NCBI GenBank assembly: GCA_005223375.1
Contig: RXOD01005500.1
Span: forward strand, 1 to 13,742
DNA from: Amoebophrya sp. AT5.2
Taxonomy: Eukaryota; Sar; Dinophyceae; Syndiniales; Amoebophryaceae
DNA length: 13,742 bases
Direction of reading: 5' to 3'
Below the pieces are notes generated by a model. That model made no database searches and had not been told where the DNA came from. It saw only the letters and a list, made by a program, of their open reading frames with translations. Shown one piece after another: positions 1-8,060 of the stretch. Within the stretch, counting starts at the first letter, position 1. The number at the start of each line of letters is the position of its first letter. Made by a program: the position numbers and the translations under genes.

Positions 1-270
1 ATAGATTCGAGCCTCCCCGTGACCGCCGAGACTTACGGACAGTTTTACCAGCAAGAGACCCGCCCGGCTGCGTCGAACCGTCGCCGCCAAGCAACCTGGA
101 CCTCCGAGACATCATCCTGTACGGCCGCCAGCTCGCGGAGCAACCCTCCCGGTGCCTGCCACTGTCCTGGCTGCCGACGGGAACAGCTCCGCGCCCGCAA
201 CCTCCGCGGGAACCAGCAGAACGACGCCGCCGGCTCCTCCCTACGTCTGCATCTCGACATCTACAGCTAG
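1..270 (+). other. Coding-looking stretch with unsettled reading frame (upstream part of a partial plus-strand gene)
   Basis: This stretch has high GC and coding-like composition, but no single frame carries it. Frame 1 is open from the window edge to a TAG at 268-270. Frame 3 is also open and carries the most protein-like segment (DLRDIILYGRQLAEQ, about 99-143), running on to a TGA just past 280. The gene-like signal then continues in frame 1 after the TAG. Either introns with non-obvious borders or frameshifts would explain this. I tried the GT sites at 119, 152, 164 and 244 against the AG sites at 266-288, and no pair keeps a clean frame. I do not recognise the product. A broken gene copy is a real alternative. 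Confidence 0.3.
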
Positions 271-969
271 CCCGAGCAGGAGGCTGAGCCGTTCGAGCTA
301 CTTTACTGCGACTGGAGCCCTGACGGGTTGGATCTTTCGGCCTACATCGAAACTGACGGGGCGTTCCTGCTACTGGAGAACCCGCGGGACGATTTCCCGC
401 CGGACTGGTCGGCTGGGGGACTCCCTTTCGAGGACGCTTCGGCGCTGACTACCGAAACTTCGGGAGAACACGCCACGCCCTCCCCCTTTCTACTTGTGCG
501 CTTCCGCAGAGAGCGTCCCGCTGTCGCCGGGGAGAAGGCCGACATGGCGCCGACGCCCCTCGCTCCCGAGCGCGAGGGATACTGGGCAACGCGGGGCCGC
601 CAAATGATACACGCTGCCACCTCAAACGAAGCGCGCGCCTGGTTCGCCGAGCCGCTTCCGTGCGGACTCTGGTCACGCGCCGCATCGTGCTGGCACACCG
701 ATGACAAGCTCACGCATGAGACCGCCACCAGCTACGCGCACGAGCTGCCGCGCCCTCTTTGGATTGCGGATTGTTCTGCCCCCAAGATTCTGGAAGAATT
801 GGGCGGCGCTTTCGAGCTGGCCACAGAATTGGAGTGGGACTCCCAAACCGCACCACGGAGGACGACACCGAGAGAGGAGCCAGCGGCGGCGCTGGGTAGC
901 TCCGTCCCCCAGAACAAGTTGACCTTGACCGCGCAAGGCAACAACCTTACCGGAAGGGGGACGCCGTGA
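271..969 (+). CDS. Possible 3'-terminal exon of an unrecognised plus-strand gene (5' part unresolved)
   Basis: The frame is open from just after the TAG at 268-270 to a TGA at 967-969, about 232 codons. There is no early ATG (a TTG lies at 328), so this is best read as a terminal exon. AG dinucleotides at 276, 279 and 282 could all serve as in-phase acceptors. The first half has strong GC at third positions and natural-looking acidic and hydrophobic segments (for example DGAFLLLENPRDDFPPDW at about 355-408). The last 40 residues are Thr/Pro/Arg-rich. I see no known domain, signal peptide or membrane helix. A possible AATAAA signal about 50 nt after the stop supports this strand and end. The antisense frames over the same bases look less like protein. 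A pseudogene cannot be excluded. Confidence 0.35.
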   Translation, partial: PEQEAEPFELLYCDWSPDGLDLSAYIETDGAFLLLENPRDDFPPDWSAGGLPFEDASALTTETSGEHATPSPFLLVRFRRERPAVAGEKADMAPTPLAPEREGYWATRGRQMIHAATSNEARAWFAEPLPCGLWSRAASCWHTDDKLTHETATSYAHELPRPLWIADCSAPKILEELGGAFELATELEWDSQTAPRRTTPREEPAAALGSSVPQNKLTLTAQGNNLTGRGTP

Positions 970-1348
970 GGAGAGGCGCTGCAACGCACTCGAGAGCAGC
1001 TGCTGAATCCGAGGGACGAAATAAAACAACAACGAACCAAGCGCGCGCCACGAGCACGACATGGGGAGGATGGGGAGGGTTTTACAACCGCACGAGAATA
1101 CCGCCCTCAAATCGGTTCGGGTGCGGGGCGGCCTCACCATGAGCATGCTGATCGATACTAGCCCAGCTCAACCGCCACGAGCTCTGGCGAGCACTTTCTC
1201 CCATTCACACGCGCCCGAAATCTTTACTACCCGAGCTGTTTACTAAGCTGTTACAGCCCCCCCCGCGATGGCAAAGTAGTGCGCGCGTTCGAGCCCCAAA
1301 ACCCCGCGCGCGGCACGGACGCGGTCACTCATAACTACGAAAAAGGCT
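970..1348. other. Intergenic space between two convergent genes
   Basis: This space separates the plus-strand stop (967-969) from the minus-strand stop at 1349-1351. It holds the AATAAA at 1020-1025 and, read on the minus strand, an AGTAAA variant at 1239-1244 about 105 nt past the SF-assemblin-like stop. Short frames here (for example 1061-1246 plus) show no protein-like character. I see no RNA gene. Confidence 0.5.
1020..1025 (+). promoter_or_regulatory. Possible polyadenylation signal (AATAAA)
   Basis: A perfect AATAAA lies about 50 nt after the plus-strand stop at 967-969, in an A-rich stretch. The position suits 3' end formation of the partial plus-strand gene. Many protists do not rely on AATAAA, so this is suggestive only. 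Confidence 0.35.
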
Positions 1349-2798
1349 CTAGCTGTCGGTTTGTAATACCTCGAGCTGCTTGTAGTCTCCGCGCCTGAGG
1401 TCGCCTTCTTCTTCGAGCCGAGACTGCCAGTTCCTTTCTGCGCGTTCGATCCAGTCGCCCTTCTCATTCAGTTCGGACTGGTAATAGTTCATCTGCTTCG
1501 CCATGTCCTCGGCTTTGGTGTACTTTTCGTTCATGAAGCTCTTCAGCGTCGTCTCGCTCTCCGATAGCCGCTTGTCGCTGTTGTATCGAGACAGATGGAG
1601 CGATGAGTGAGGCTTGCGTTCGTCACCAAAAGGAAACATCAAAAGACGCGTGGGCGTGATCTTCGCCGCCGCAGCGCAAATGATACCGCTCTTCCTCTTG
1701 TCTTTTCATTGCTTCCGCCGTGAGGTCCTTTAGTTTTTGCAGCGCTTCGTTTTGCTGCGCGCTCGCCTGTCGGAGCCCTTCCTGCTGGGCTTCGCGATCC
1801 TGTTCCGCGGAGGCTCCTAGCGAATCGAGCTGCCCCCCCATTTTCTGTGCCTGGAGCTGGTTCTGGAGATGGATTTCCCGGAACTCCTTTTCGAAGGCCT
1901 CGCGCTTCTTCTTCTCCTCCTCTGTTATCGAGATCACCTGTTTCAGGACGTCCATCTTCGCGCGCTCGATACTGGCTCCCACGGCGGCCTCGAACGCAGC
2001 CTGGCGCCCCACCAGCTCTGTTCATGTGAATTAATAGTAACAGAAAAATAACGCACAAAGTTAGTAGACTCGTCGGGTTTCCTGTCGCAATAACACCAAC
2101 TGGGACCACAAAAGGACTCTGTGATTTTTCATACTGAGTAACAACTGTTTACTCTCTCTCCCAATAGCAATAAAGACCTACCCTAAAATTCAACACGCTG
2201 TCGTCGAACGACAGTCGTCCACCAAGCGAACAGGTATAAAACGGACCTTCCATCCGCTTGCTCATTGTGTCCACCCGCGACCCGAGGTCCTCGATTTGCG
2301 CAAAGGCTTTCTCCGTGACTTGCTCGACCTCGGTTGCGATGGCCGTCATCGATTCCTCTAGTTTACGGTTCATTTTGGACTCGTTCGCGGTCCGCGTCTG
2401 TATCTCCTTGTCAAGCGCGGGCTGGAGCGACCGGATCACATTCGCTAGTGACCCTATGCCTGCGCCGTGGGATTTGGTTCGGAGTCACGACCGCGCATCC
2501 TGAAAACGAAGCCAGCAAGTTTTTTCAGAACAAAAAGCAATGCAGTACCCTGCTTCCACCCCTGTTCGCTGGTTTCCGCGCCTTTCGCGAGCTGCGTCAC
2601 CTTCCTGCTCAACTTTGTGAGCATGCTGGACTGTGAGGAGGATACTGACTTGATGAACTCGCGTATTTTCAGATCGAAGTCAGCGAGTGTTTGCTTCCGC
2701 AAAGCCCGCTCTTCGGCGACGCGGTCGCGCAACTCCTTCGAGAGAAGTAGCCCCATCTCCTCAATTTTGAGGAGAACCTCCTCGCGAAGCTTGTTCAT
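1349..2798 (-). CDS. SF-assemblin-like coiled-coil protein, four exons, 340 aa
   Basis: Exons are 2798-2549, 2459-2247, 2017-1687 and 1577-1349 (stop TAG at 1349-1351). They sum to 1023 nt, exactly 341 codons. Introns are GT...AG with matching phases 1, 1 and 2. The product is almost entirely heptad-like alpha helix rich in Glu, Lys, Gln and Ala, with few prolines and no membrane or signal segment. Segments such as KEIQTRTANESKMNRKLEES and EEEKKKREAFEKEFREIH have the repeating acidic/basic pattern of SF-assemblin and beta-giardin, which build striated fibres at flagellar basal bodies; apicomplexans use relatives in cell division. The length is close to that family's roughly 280-300 aa. The start is the first in-frame ATG (2796-2798, G at -3); the frame stays open upstream to beyond 3190 without another ATG, so an extra 5' exon is possible. 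The family call rests on pattern only; another coiled-coil protein is possible. Confidence 0.6.
1578..1686 (-). other. Intron 3 of the SF-assemblin-like gene (109 nt, phase 2)
   Basis: The donor is GAGCG|GTATCA and the acceptor TACAACAG|CGACAAG. Joining restores an Arg codon (CG+C) and continues the charged helix (RQEEER then DKRLSESE). Unspliced, the upstream frame runs into a non-helical tail and a stop at 1623-1625. Confidence 0.7.
2018..2246 (-). other. Intron 2 of the SF-assemblin-like gene (229 nt, phase 1)
   Basis: The donor is ATGGAAG|GTCCGT and the acceptor ATGAACAG|AGCTGG. Joining makes GAG (Glu) and links SKRME to ELVGRQAAFEA. The interior is AT-rich and has stops in the flanking frames. 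Other GT sites just downstream are less in keeping with the helix. Confidence 0.65.
2460..2548 (-). other. Intron 1 of the SF-assemblin-like gene (89 nt, phase 1)
   Basis: The donor is AAGCAGG|GTACTG and the acceptor ACGGCGCAG|GCATAGG. Joining gives a Gly codon and the continuous run WKQGIGSLANVIRSLQPAL. A nearer acceptor with a better pyrimidine tract (GTTTTCAG) leads into the wrong frame, so the later one is preferred. Confidence 0.6.
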
Positions 2799-4175
2799 GC
2801 CGGGCGGCGGGTCTCTGGATGAGCTGGCGTGTAGAAACTGCTGCCGAAGCGATGAATCGATCGAATCGACGGGCGCTCCCTCGTGCCTTTTCTCGTTCCC
2901 CTGGAACAAATTGATTCGGCCGTGACCGCTCCTGCGCGGTTCTTCAGTTAATGAGAGCCGCTGCTGTCGAGACCCTTGCTCTAAGGCTAAGGAAGCGGCA
3001 CGGTGTCCTGCGTGCCGAACCGAACTGCCAACTTCGTTGCTGCGCCCGCGGCTTACGCTTGGTCTCTGTCTACTGGGAAACGCAAGGGGTCCCCACCGAA
3101 TTTCAGGCGCAAAAAAAAAAAGCGGAGAAGCGCTTCGGTGATCGAAAGCGGACGAGATGGAGTAAGAGTAAACCAGCGTCTGCGTCGAGTTCTGCAATTA
3201 GTGGCTGCCGTTCGGATTATCCACCAGCATGTGACCGCTGTTTCTTCGCATGGATTCGGGCGTCGAATTTATTGAGTATGCGCTCCTCCAGTGGACGAAG
3301 ACGTTTCTGCCGCACCGGCTGCAGCTCCGTGGACGAATTGCGAGTCCCTTACGACAGGAGAAAGCGAAGCTCTTCGGGTTTGGAATTCCTGGGATCGATC
3401 TGATGGTTTGTATTTCCGACTGCGCTTACGTAGAAAGATCTTATTTAGTTATGCTTTTACAACGGCGAGCTTTGTTTATAACTCTTTTGGTTCGTTCGCA
3501 CTCTGGGTCTGGCGCTCGCGTTTACCTCCAAAAAAGACGTTAAGTACCTATTTCAACTTGCGTCTCAAAAGGGGAAAGCTTTTTATTGGACAGCCACAGC
3601 TGAATACGGAGTCATAAACCCGGCTAACAGTAACAGTAGCACCTCTCTACGCGTAGTAAAACCGAAACGAGATGCGAAAAATGCGATGGACGCTAATGAT
3701 ACGGACGAAGCCAAGGAGTAACTGTAGCTCATCACTGCTGCTCCAGCAAGCTGCGGCGGCCACTGCTTCAACATAATGCATCGATTCTCTCGTCGCGAAT
3801 CAACTCTGATGCCACCGGCGGCTCTCCACGACGAAATCGAAAAAGCGTTGCGATCGAATTCGAGATGGTCGGCCACGGCGGTTTCACAGACATCCTGCTG
3901 GAGGCTTTGTGCGTGAGCATCAGAGCTCGGGTCCGATTGTAGGCGCCGAGACTCGACAGAAAGTCAAGCCGTCTGCCTTCGAATCGAGCCAATCTGTAGC
4001 TAGAACTCGCTGTTGCTTGCGCGCCCGCGCATCACGGAATCAAATAAAAAAAACTGTTGCTGGTTCTTGTTGCTGCATTCAAAAAACAAACTGTTGGCTG
4101 CTGCATCGATCTTCTCCTTCTGGCATTCATAATCTAAATCTTCTACTTTCCCCCCAGCACCGCGGCTCCCGTAAT
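2799..4175. other. Intergenic region without a convincing gene
   Basis: This region lies upstream of the SF-assemblin-like start and downstream of the glycosyltransferase stop. The part next to 2798, up to about 3197, is open in frame with the gene on the minus strand and could be 5' leader or another exon. The rest is more AT-rich and holds an 11-A run (3111-3121) and several short frames (3250-3543 plus, 3583-3876 minus) lacking coding character. It probably contains the SF-assemblin-like promoter and the 3' end of the fusion gene; no specific signal can be assigned. Confidence 0.5.
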
Positions 4176-6038
4176 TCACCGCGGATCATTCCACCGTCTT
4201 TTTTGCCCTGCCTCGATCCTGGAGAGCACTTCTTGGTCATTCGTCGCTTGGTCCCGAACCAAAACGGTGGTCAATTGCGAGACGATCGGGCACTCGCGCG
4301 ACAGCGCATCCAGCGCCATGATGAAAATCCACTTCCCGCACCCATTGCCGTGCCAGGAGATGGGCAGGTGCCACGGTTTCTCGTACTCCTCTGATTCGTC
4401 GTCGAACGGCTTTTCGACCTGTATCTCGTGATCTGGGTGCTGCCGCCCGTACAACTGCGCTCTATCAACTTCACTGCCGGACAATCTTGCCGGCGCATGA
4501 ACCTGATCGTCGATTTGTATCTTGTCTCCGCGCACCCACTTCTCCTCCAGTTCGCGCCGTAGGAACAGGTCCGGCGCCTCCACGATGTGGTCCGCGGCGG
4601 AGACGGAAACGCCTTCCATCGGCTCCTCCTTCTGCCGGTACACGGCGCACCCGCGCGTCGTGTACAGGCCGTGGCTCACCGGCGAGAAGTTCTCGATGCG
4701 GTCGCTCCGCGTGCAGCACGGCGAGTAGGCGCAGCGCGGCACCCACCCGTCTTGGCACGCCAGATTCTCCACTTCGATGAAGTTCCCGAAAATCGTTTGC
4801 CACACGTCCAGCGCAACGGTCGCCTTGTTGGCCCAGAAGTACTTCATGAAGAGGTACTGGTCCGGCGACCCCTCCCCGCTCCCGCACTCGCGCGTGTGGC
4901 GTTTCTGCTCGTCCTGGCACTCGTGGGCGTACTGCATCACCGTGCCGACCATCTCCACCAAGTCCCGCGCCCTCCCGATGTACCCCCCGGCATTCAAGTA
5001 CTTGCTCGTCGTGGGGGACTGCGGGAAATTCCCCTCGTCTTCGGCCGTACACAAGTGCGCGCCGCCCCAGCCGCACAGCCGCTCCGAAGACACCACGATC
5101 TTCTTACCGGTAAATTTTTTGAACCTCTTCACAATCAGCTCCGACACGGTCTTCACGCCCTCGAACGGCAGCACGGACGACATGTCGTTGAAGAACACGT
5201 CCATGCCGTCCGACACCCAGAAGAGGCGATCATCCTCTACTTCCGACGGCAGGGTCCCAGCACCCCCTGCGACTTCGGTGACGCGCTCTTGCAGGTAGTC
5301 GCGGTAGCGCTCGAGCCTCGCTGCCATCTTGGTCCAGGTGACGCCCTCGCACACGTTCACGACGCCGATGCCCTGCTTGAACATCGTCGCGACGAAGATC
5401 TTGAACACGGGAAAGTCGCTCACGATGCCCTCCCCCGTCACGCAGGTGACGATCTGTACGTCGTCGGACACCGGCACCACGCTCGCGGGGTGCTGGTACC
5501 CGCTCCCGATCGGGGGCCGCACATCAACTGAAGTGTACTCTCCTGCTATTGAAGCGCCGTCGCCATTTTTACCATCATTCCCGCCCGAAGTTGTCTCAGA
5601 CAACGTCAGCCTTGGCGAGCGCCCCACGCGGTCCGCGATCGCCTCCAGCTTGGTCATGCGCATCATGACCAAATGCATGCTGCCCTGCCGTACCAGCACG
5701 CTCTGCTCATTCAACCACTCCCGCATCCGCTCCATTTTCTCCTTCTCGACTTCGATCTGTTTTTGCACCCGGGTGACCTCGTCCCACATGAAGGCCAGCT
5801 CCTGTCGCGCCTCCTCCATGCGCTTGATCTCCTGGTCCAGCTTGTCCGGGTAGCAAAACGCGTTCTCGGCCTGGAAGAACAAGGGGTCCTCCTGCTCCAC
5901 GGCGGGAGCTTGTTGGGGGGAAGTGGGAGACGTGCTGACAACTTGGTTTTGCAAATCGAAGTGGGCGTCGGCGGGCTTGCAGCAGGTAAACTGGTTCACG
6001 TTCACGGCAAACTTCGCGCGACAGGCGCGCTGGGTGAC
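4176..6038 (-). CDS. PLOD-type glycosyltransferase module, predicted exon 2 of the asparagine-synthetase-like fusion gene
   Basis: This exon encodes 620 residues (629-1248 of the predicted fusion) with stop at 4176-4178. A linker with a coiled coil (about 694-747) comes first. The catalytic part resembles the glycosyltransferase domain of procollagen lysyl hydroxylases (PLOD/LH3), which transfers glucose from UDP-glucose to galactosyl-hydroxylysine. Visible family landmarks are VQIVTCVTGEG at its start, SDGMDVFF with the metal-binding DxxD (905-908), IVVSSERLCGW, YLNAGGYIG (975-983), DQYLFMKYF (from 1021) and WHGNG (1190-1194). A Cys-rich insert (CX7CX4CC) lies at about 1056-1070. No dioxygenase domain follows, so lysine hydroxylation is not expected from this protein. 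There is no signal peptide. The first in-frame ATG is at 5817-5819, inside the coiled coil and about 220 nt into coding-like sequence, so this is unlikely to be an independent gene. The family call is firm; the sugar and acceptor are unknown. Confidence 0.82.
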   Translation of the reverse strand, partial: VTQRACRAKFAVNVNQFTCCKPADAHFDLQNQVVSTSPTSPQQAPAVEQEDPLFFQAENAFCYPDKLDQEIKRMEEARQELAFMWDEVTRVQKQIEVEKEKMERMREWLNEQSVLVRQGSMHLVMMRMTKLEAIADRVGRSPRLTLSETTSGGNDGKNGDGASIAGEYTSVDVRPPIGSGYQHPASVVPVSDDVQIVTCVTGEGIVSDFPVFKIFVATMFKQGIGVVNVCEGVTWTKMAARLERYRDYLQERVTEVAGGAGTLPSEVEDDRLFWVSDGMDVFFNDMSSVLPFEGVKTVSELIVKRFKKFTGKKIVVSSERLCGWGGAHLCTAEDEGNFPQSPTTSKYLNAGGYIGRARDLVEMVGTVMQYAHECQDEQKRHTRECGSGEGSPDQYLFMKYFWANKATVALDVWQTIFGNFIEVENLACQDGWVPRCAYSPCCTRSDRIENFSPVSHGLYTTRGCAVYRQKEEPMEGVSVSAADHIVEAPDLFLRRELEEKWVRGDKIQIDDQVHAPARLSGSEVDRAQLYGRQHPDHEIQVEKPFDDESEEYEKPWHLPISWHGNGCGKWIFIMALDALSRECPIVSQLTTVLVRDQATNDQEVLSRIEAGQKRRWNDPR

Positions 6039-6176
6039 CTGGAATGGGTGGTCGGAAAGAGGGATAGACGTTTGGTTTTGCGTCTGTGACCGGAATTGGT
6101 ATTCGCATGCACGCACCCCTAGAGTCTTGTCTGGAAAAAGAAGCAGCTAAAGACGAGAAGCCACTCTGCAACATAC
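6039..6176 (-). other. Predicted intron joining the two modules of the fusion gene (138 nt, phase 0)
   Basis: The donor is GACGAGCTG|GTATGTTG and the acceptor CTCTTTCCGACCACCCATTCCAG|GTCACC, with a pyrimidine-rich tract. Both sides are phase 0, giving ADEL then VTQRACRAKF. Without splicing, the first frame adds nine residues and stops at TAG 6147-6149. An alternative 30-nt intron (6147-6176, ending TTTAG) also keeps frame. A 46-nt version ending TTTTTCCAG leads to a stop at once. Confidence 0.68.
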
Positions 6177-8060
6177 CAGCTCGTCCGCCGCGGGAAAATT
6201 GGTGCCGAGCACAAACTCAAACTCCGCTTCTGTCAGCTTGCGTTTTACTTCCTCTTGCAGCGCGACCGCGCTCGCGGTGGCCGACCCTGCTGCCGTCGCT
6301 CCGTTTTGTCCCGCCGGCCCAGCCCTACCTTTGCTTCGCACTTCAGATTCCGGCTCCCCGCTCCGCCCGGACGTGCCTTCTCTGTAGTGCGCGTCTTCTC
6401 GCATCGTTTCTTTCTCGAAGACTCGCTGCACCTCCACTTCCCCCTCCGGCTTCAGGTTCCAGTGCGGATTGAAGCCTGTCTTCCCCGTTACAAACGGGTA
6501 CTCCTCCTGTTCGAAGAAGTCCACCAGCACCCGCTTGTACTTGCTGTTTTTCACTTCCTCGCTCAGCCACAGGTACTCCTGCACCACTTCTTTATCCAAA
6601 AACGGGTAGCGCCCTTCCACGCCGTGCGTGCCCGCGATCAGCTCCTCCTTCATCAGGTAGTCCCGCTGCGTGCCCAGAAACAGCGAATGCCACGGGAAGA
6701 TCCCCGTGAGGTCGCGCGGGAAAAGCCCGCCAAAATTACTGTGCGGGTAGATCTTCTCGCCGGCGAACCCGTAGTCCGAGATGTACTCGTCCGCCCCGCT
6801 GCCGCTGAGGTAGATCAGGATGCCCCGCTTCCGCGTCTCGCGGCAGATCCACGACAGCCCGCTGCTCGCGAAGTCCCCGGAAACGGCGACCGGCTGCCCG
6901 TCGCGCGCCTTGTAGTCGAACGGCTCCGTGTGGTTCACGAGGAACGCGACCTCGTTCGTCAAAGCCTGCTCGGTGAACACCACCACGTTGCCCTCCGCGA
7001 GGTCCGCGGTCGCCTGCAGCCGCCGCCCGACCACGTCGATGTTCTCACCCGCGAAGATCGTGTACGCGAAGTGCAGCTTCTTCAGTTTCCGCAGCGCCAG
7101 GTTGATCGCGCCGGAGTCGTAGCCGGACGAAAGCCCGAGGAAGACCCCGTGCCGCTGGTACTGGATCCGGCGCGAAACCGCGCGGACGAAGGCGTCGATC
7201 CAGTCGTCCGTGCTCGTTTTGTACTGCCGCAAATCGAACTCGTACACCGACGAGGTACGCATCAAAAACTTCGTCGTGAGGTCGATCTCCAGAATGGAGT
7301 TGGGCGGCACCTGCTGCCGATCCCCCACGCCCAGCCTCTCCAGCGCCGATTCGTACGTCGCGACGTGCAGCCCGCGGTCAAACGAGTACCAAAGCGGCTT
7401 GGTGCCAAACACGTCGGTGGCGAGAAACAGCCGGTTTTTGCGGTAGTCGACGATGGCAATCGCGTACTCGCCGTCGAGCAGTTGCGCGAACTTCGCGCCG
7501 AACTCGAGATAGGCCGGATAGATGGCGTGCGTGTCCGAGGCGAAGGAGGCCCCCGTGGTAGTGGTAGAAGTCGCTTCTTCCGCCATGCGCTCCATTTTGT
7601 GCTTGCCCTCCAGCTCAGCGGACGCCGCTTTCTCCGGCAGAAAGTGGTCCGGACCCAATGCCCGCAGCTGTGCGAGCCGCTCCTTTGCACCTGCTCCTGA
7701 AGAACTATGATCTTCTGCCCCCACTTCGCCGCCGAACTCCAACAGTCCGTAGTTGGTCGGCACTGCAGCACCATCATGGTCCGCCTGCTTCTGCTCTACT
7801 CCGCCACCCGCCCGCGGTTTGTACCTGTCCTCCACCTCTCGGTAGTTGTAGATCTCGCCGTTGAAGAGAATCTGGATCTCGCCGCCTCGGTACTGCAGTG
7901 GTTGTAGAACGCGATCCCCGGTCATGTGCAGCAGATTGTGCACGAAGGAGAAGCCCTTCCGCCGCACATGAGTGGTGACGTCCGGGCCGCGCCGCTGCAT
8001 GAAGTAGTTCAGCCACGCAAGGTTCTGCAGAACCCACGAACTCAGGAGAAAGGAACACAT
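6177..8060 (-). CDS. Asparagine-synthetase-like glutamine amidotransferase, predicted exon 1 of a fusion with a PLOD-type glycosyltransferase
   Basis: This exon encodes 628 residues from ATG 8058-8060 (A at -3). The start is fixed by MCSF: class II glutaminases use Cys2 as nucleophile after Met removal, which also rules out a signal peptide. Glutaminase landmarks are RGPD (24-27), FVHNLLHMTG (39-48) and NGEIYNY (67-73). A Gly/Ala/Glu-rich insert of about 100 residues (79-178) interrupts the domain before LLDGEYAIAIVDY. The synthetase domain has the ATP-binding loop as LSSGYDSGA (310-318; SGGxDS in classic AsnB), LSGSGADEY (418-426) and GVEGRYPFLD (480-489), then TGFNPHWN (528-535) and a disordered linker. 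Known relatives hydrolyse glutamine and pass ammonia to an adenylated carboxylate, usually aspartate. The variant loop and the fusion leave open that another carboxylate, such as a sugar acid, is amidated. The enzyme class is confident, the substrate is not. Confidence 0.88.

Noticed and set aside
3111..3121. Run of 11 A as a retroposed poly(A) tail
   Set aside because: There is no target-site duplication or element body next to it. Simple homopolymer.
3583..3876. Minus-strand frame of 97 codons with a hydrophobic stretch
   Set aside because: It starts at a GTG, has no coding-type composition and lies in AT-richer spacer. No family is recognisable.
4471..5531. Overlapping open frames on both strands within the glycosyltransferase exon
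   Set aside because: These are out-of-frame or antisense shadows rich in Arg, Gly and Pro. The PLOD-type motifs are all in the 4176-6038 frame.
6147..6176. Alternative 30-nt intron (GTATGT...TTTAG) in the fusion gene
   Set aside because: It keeps frame but is very short and would include AT-rich, non-coding-looking codons up to 6039. The 138-nt intron has a better pyrimidine tract and enters sequence with coding codon use.
6255..7700. Long plus-strand open frame (481 codons) opposite the asparagine-synthetase-like exon
   Set aside because: It is the antisense shadow of a GC-rich gene with clear catalytic motifs. Its translation is Arg/Pro/Leu/His-rich with no domain.
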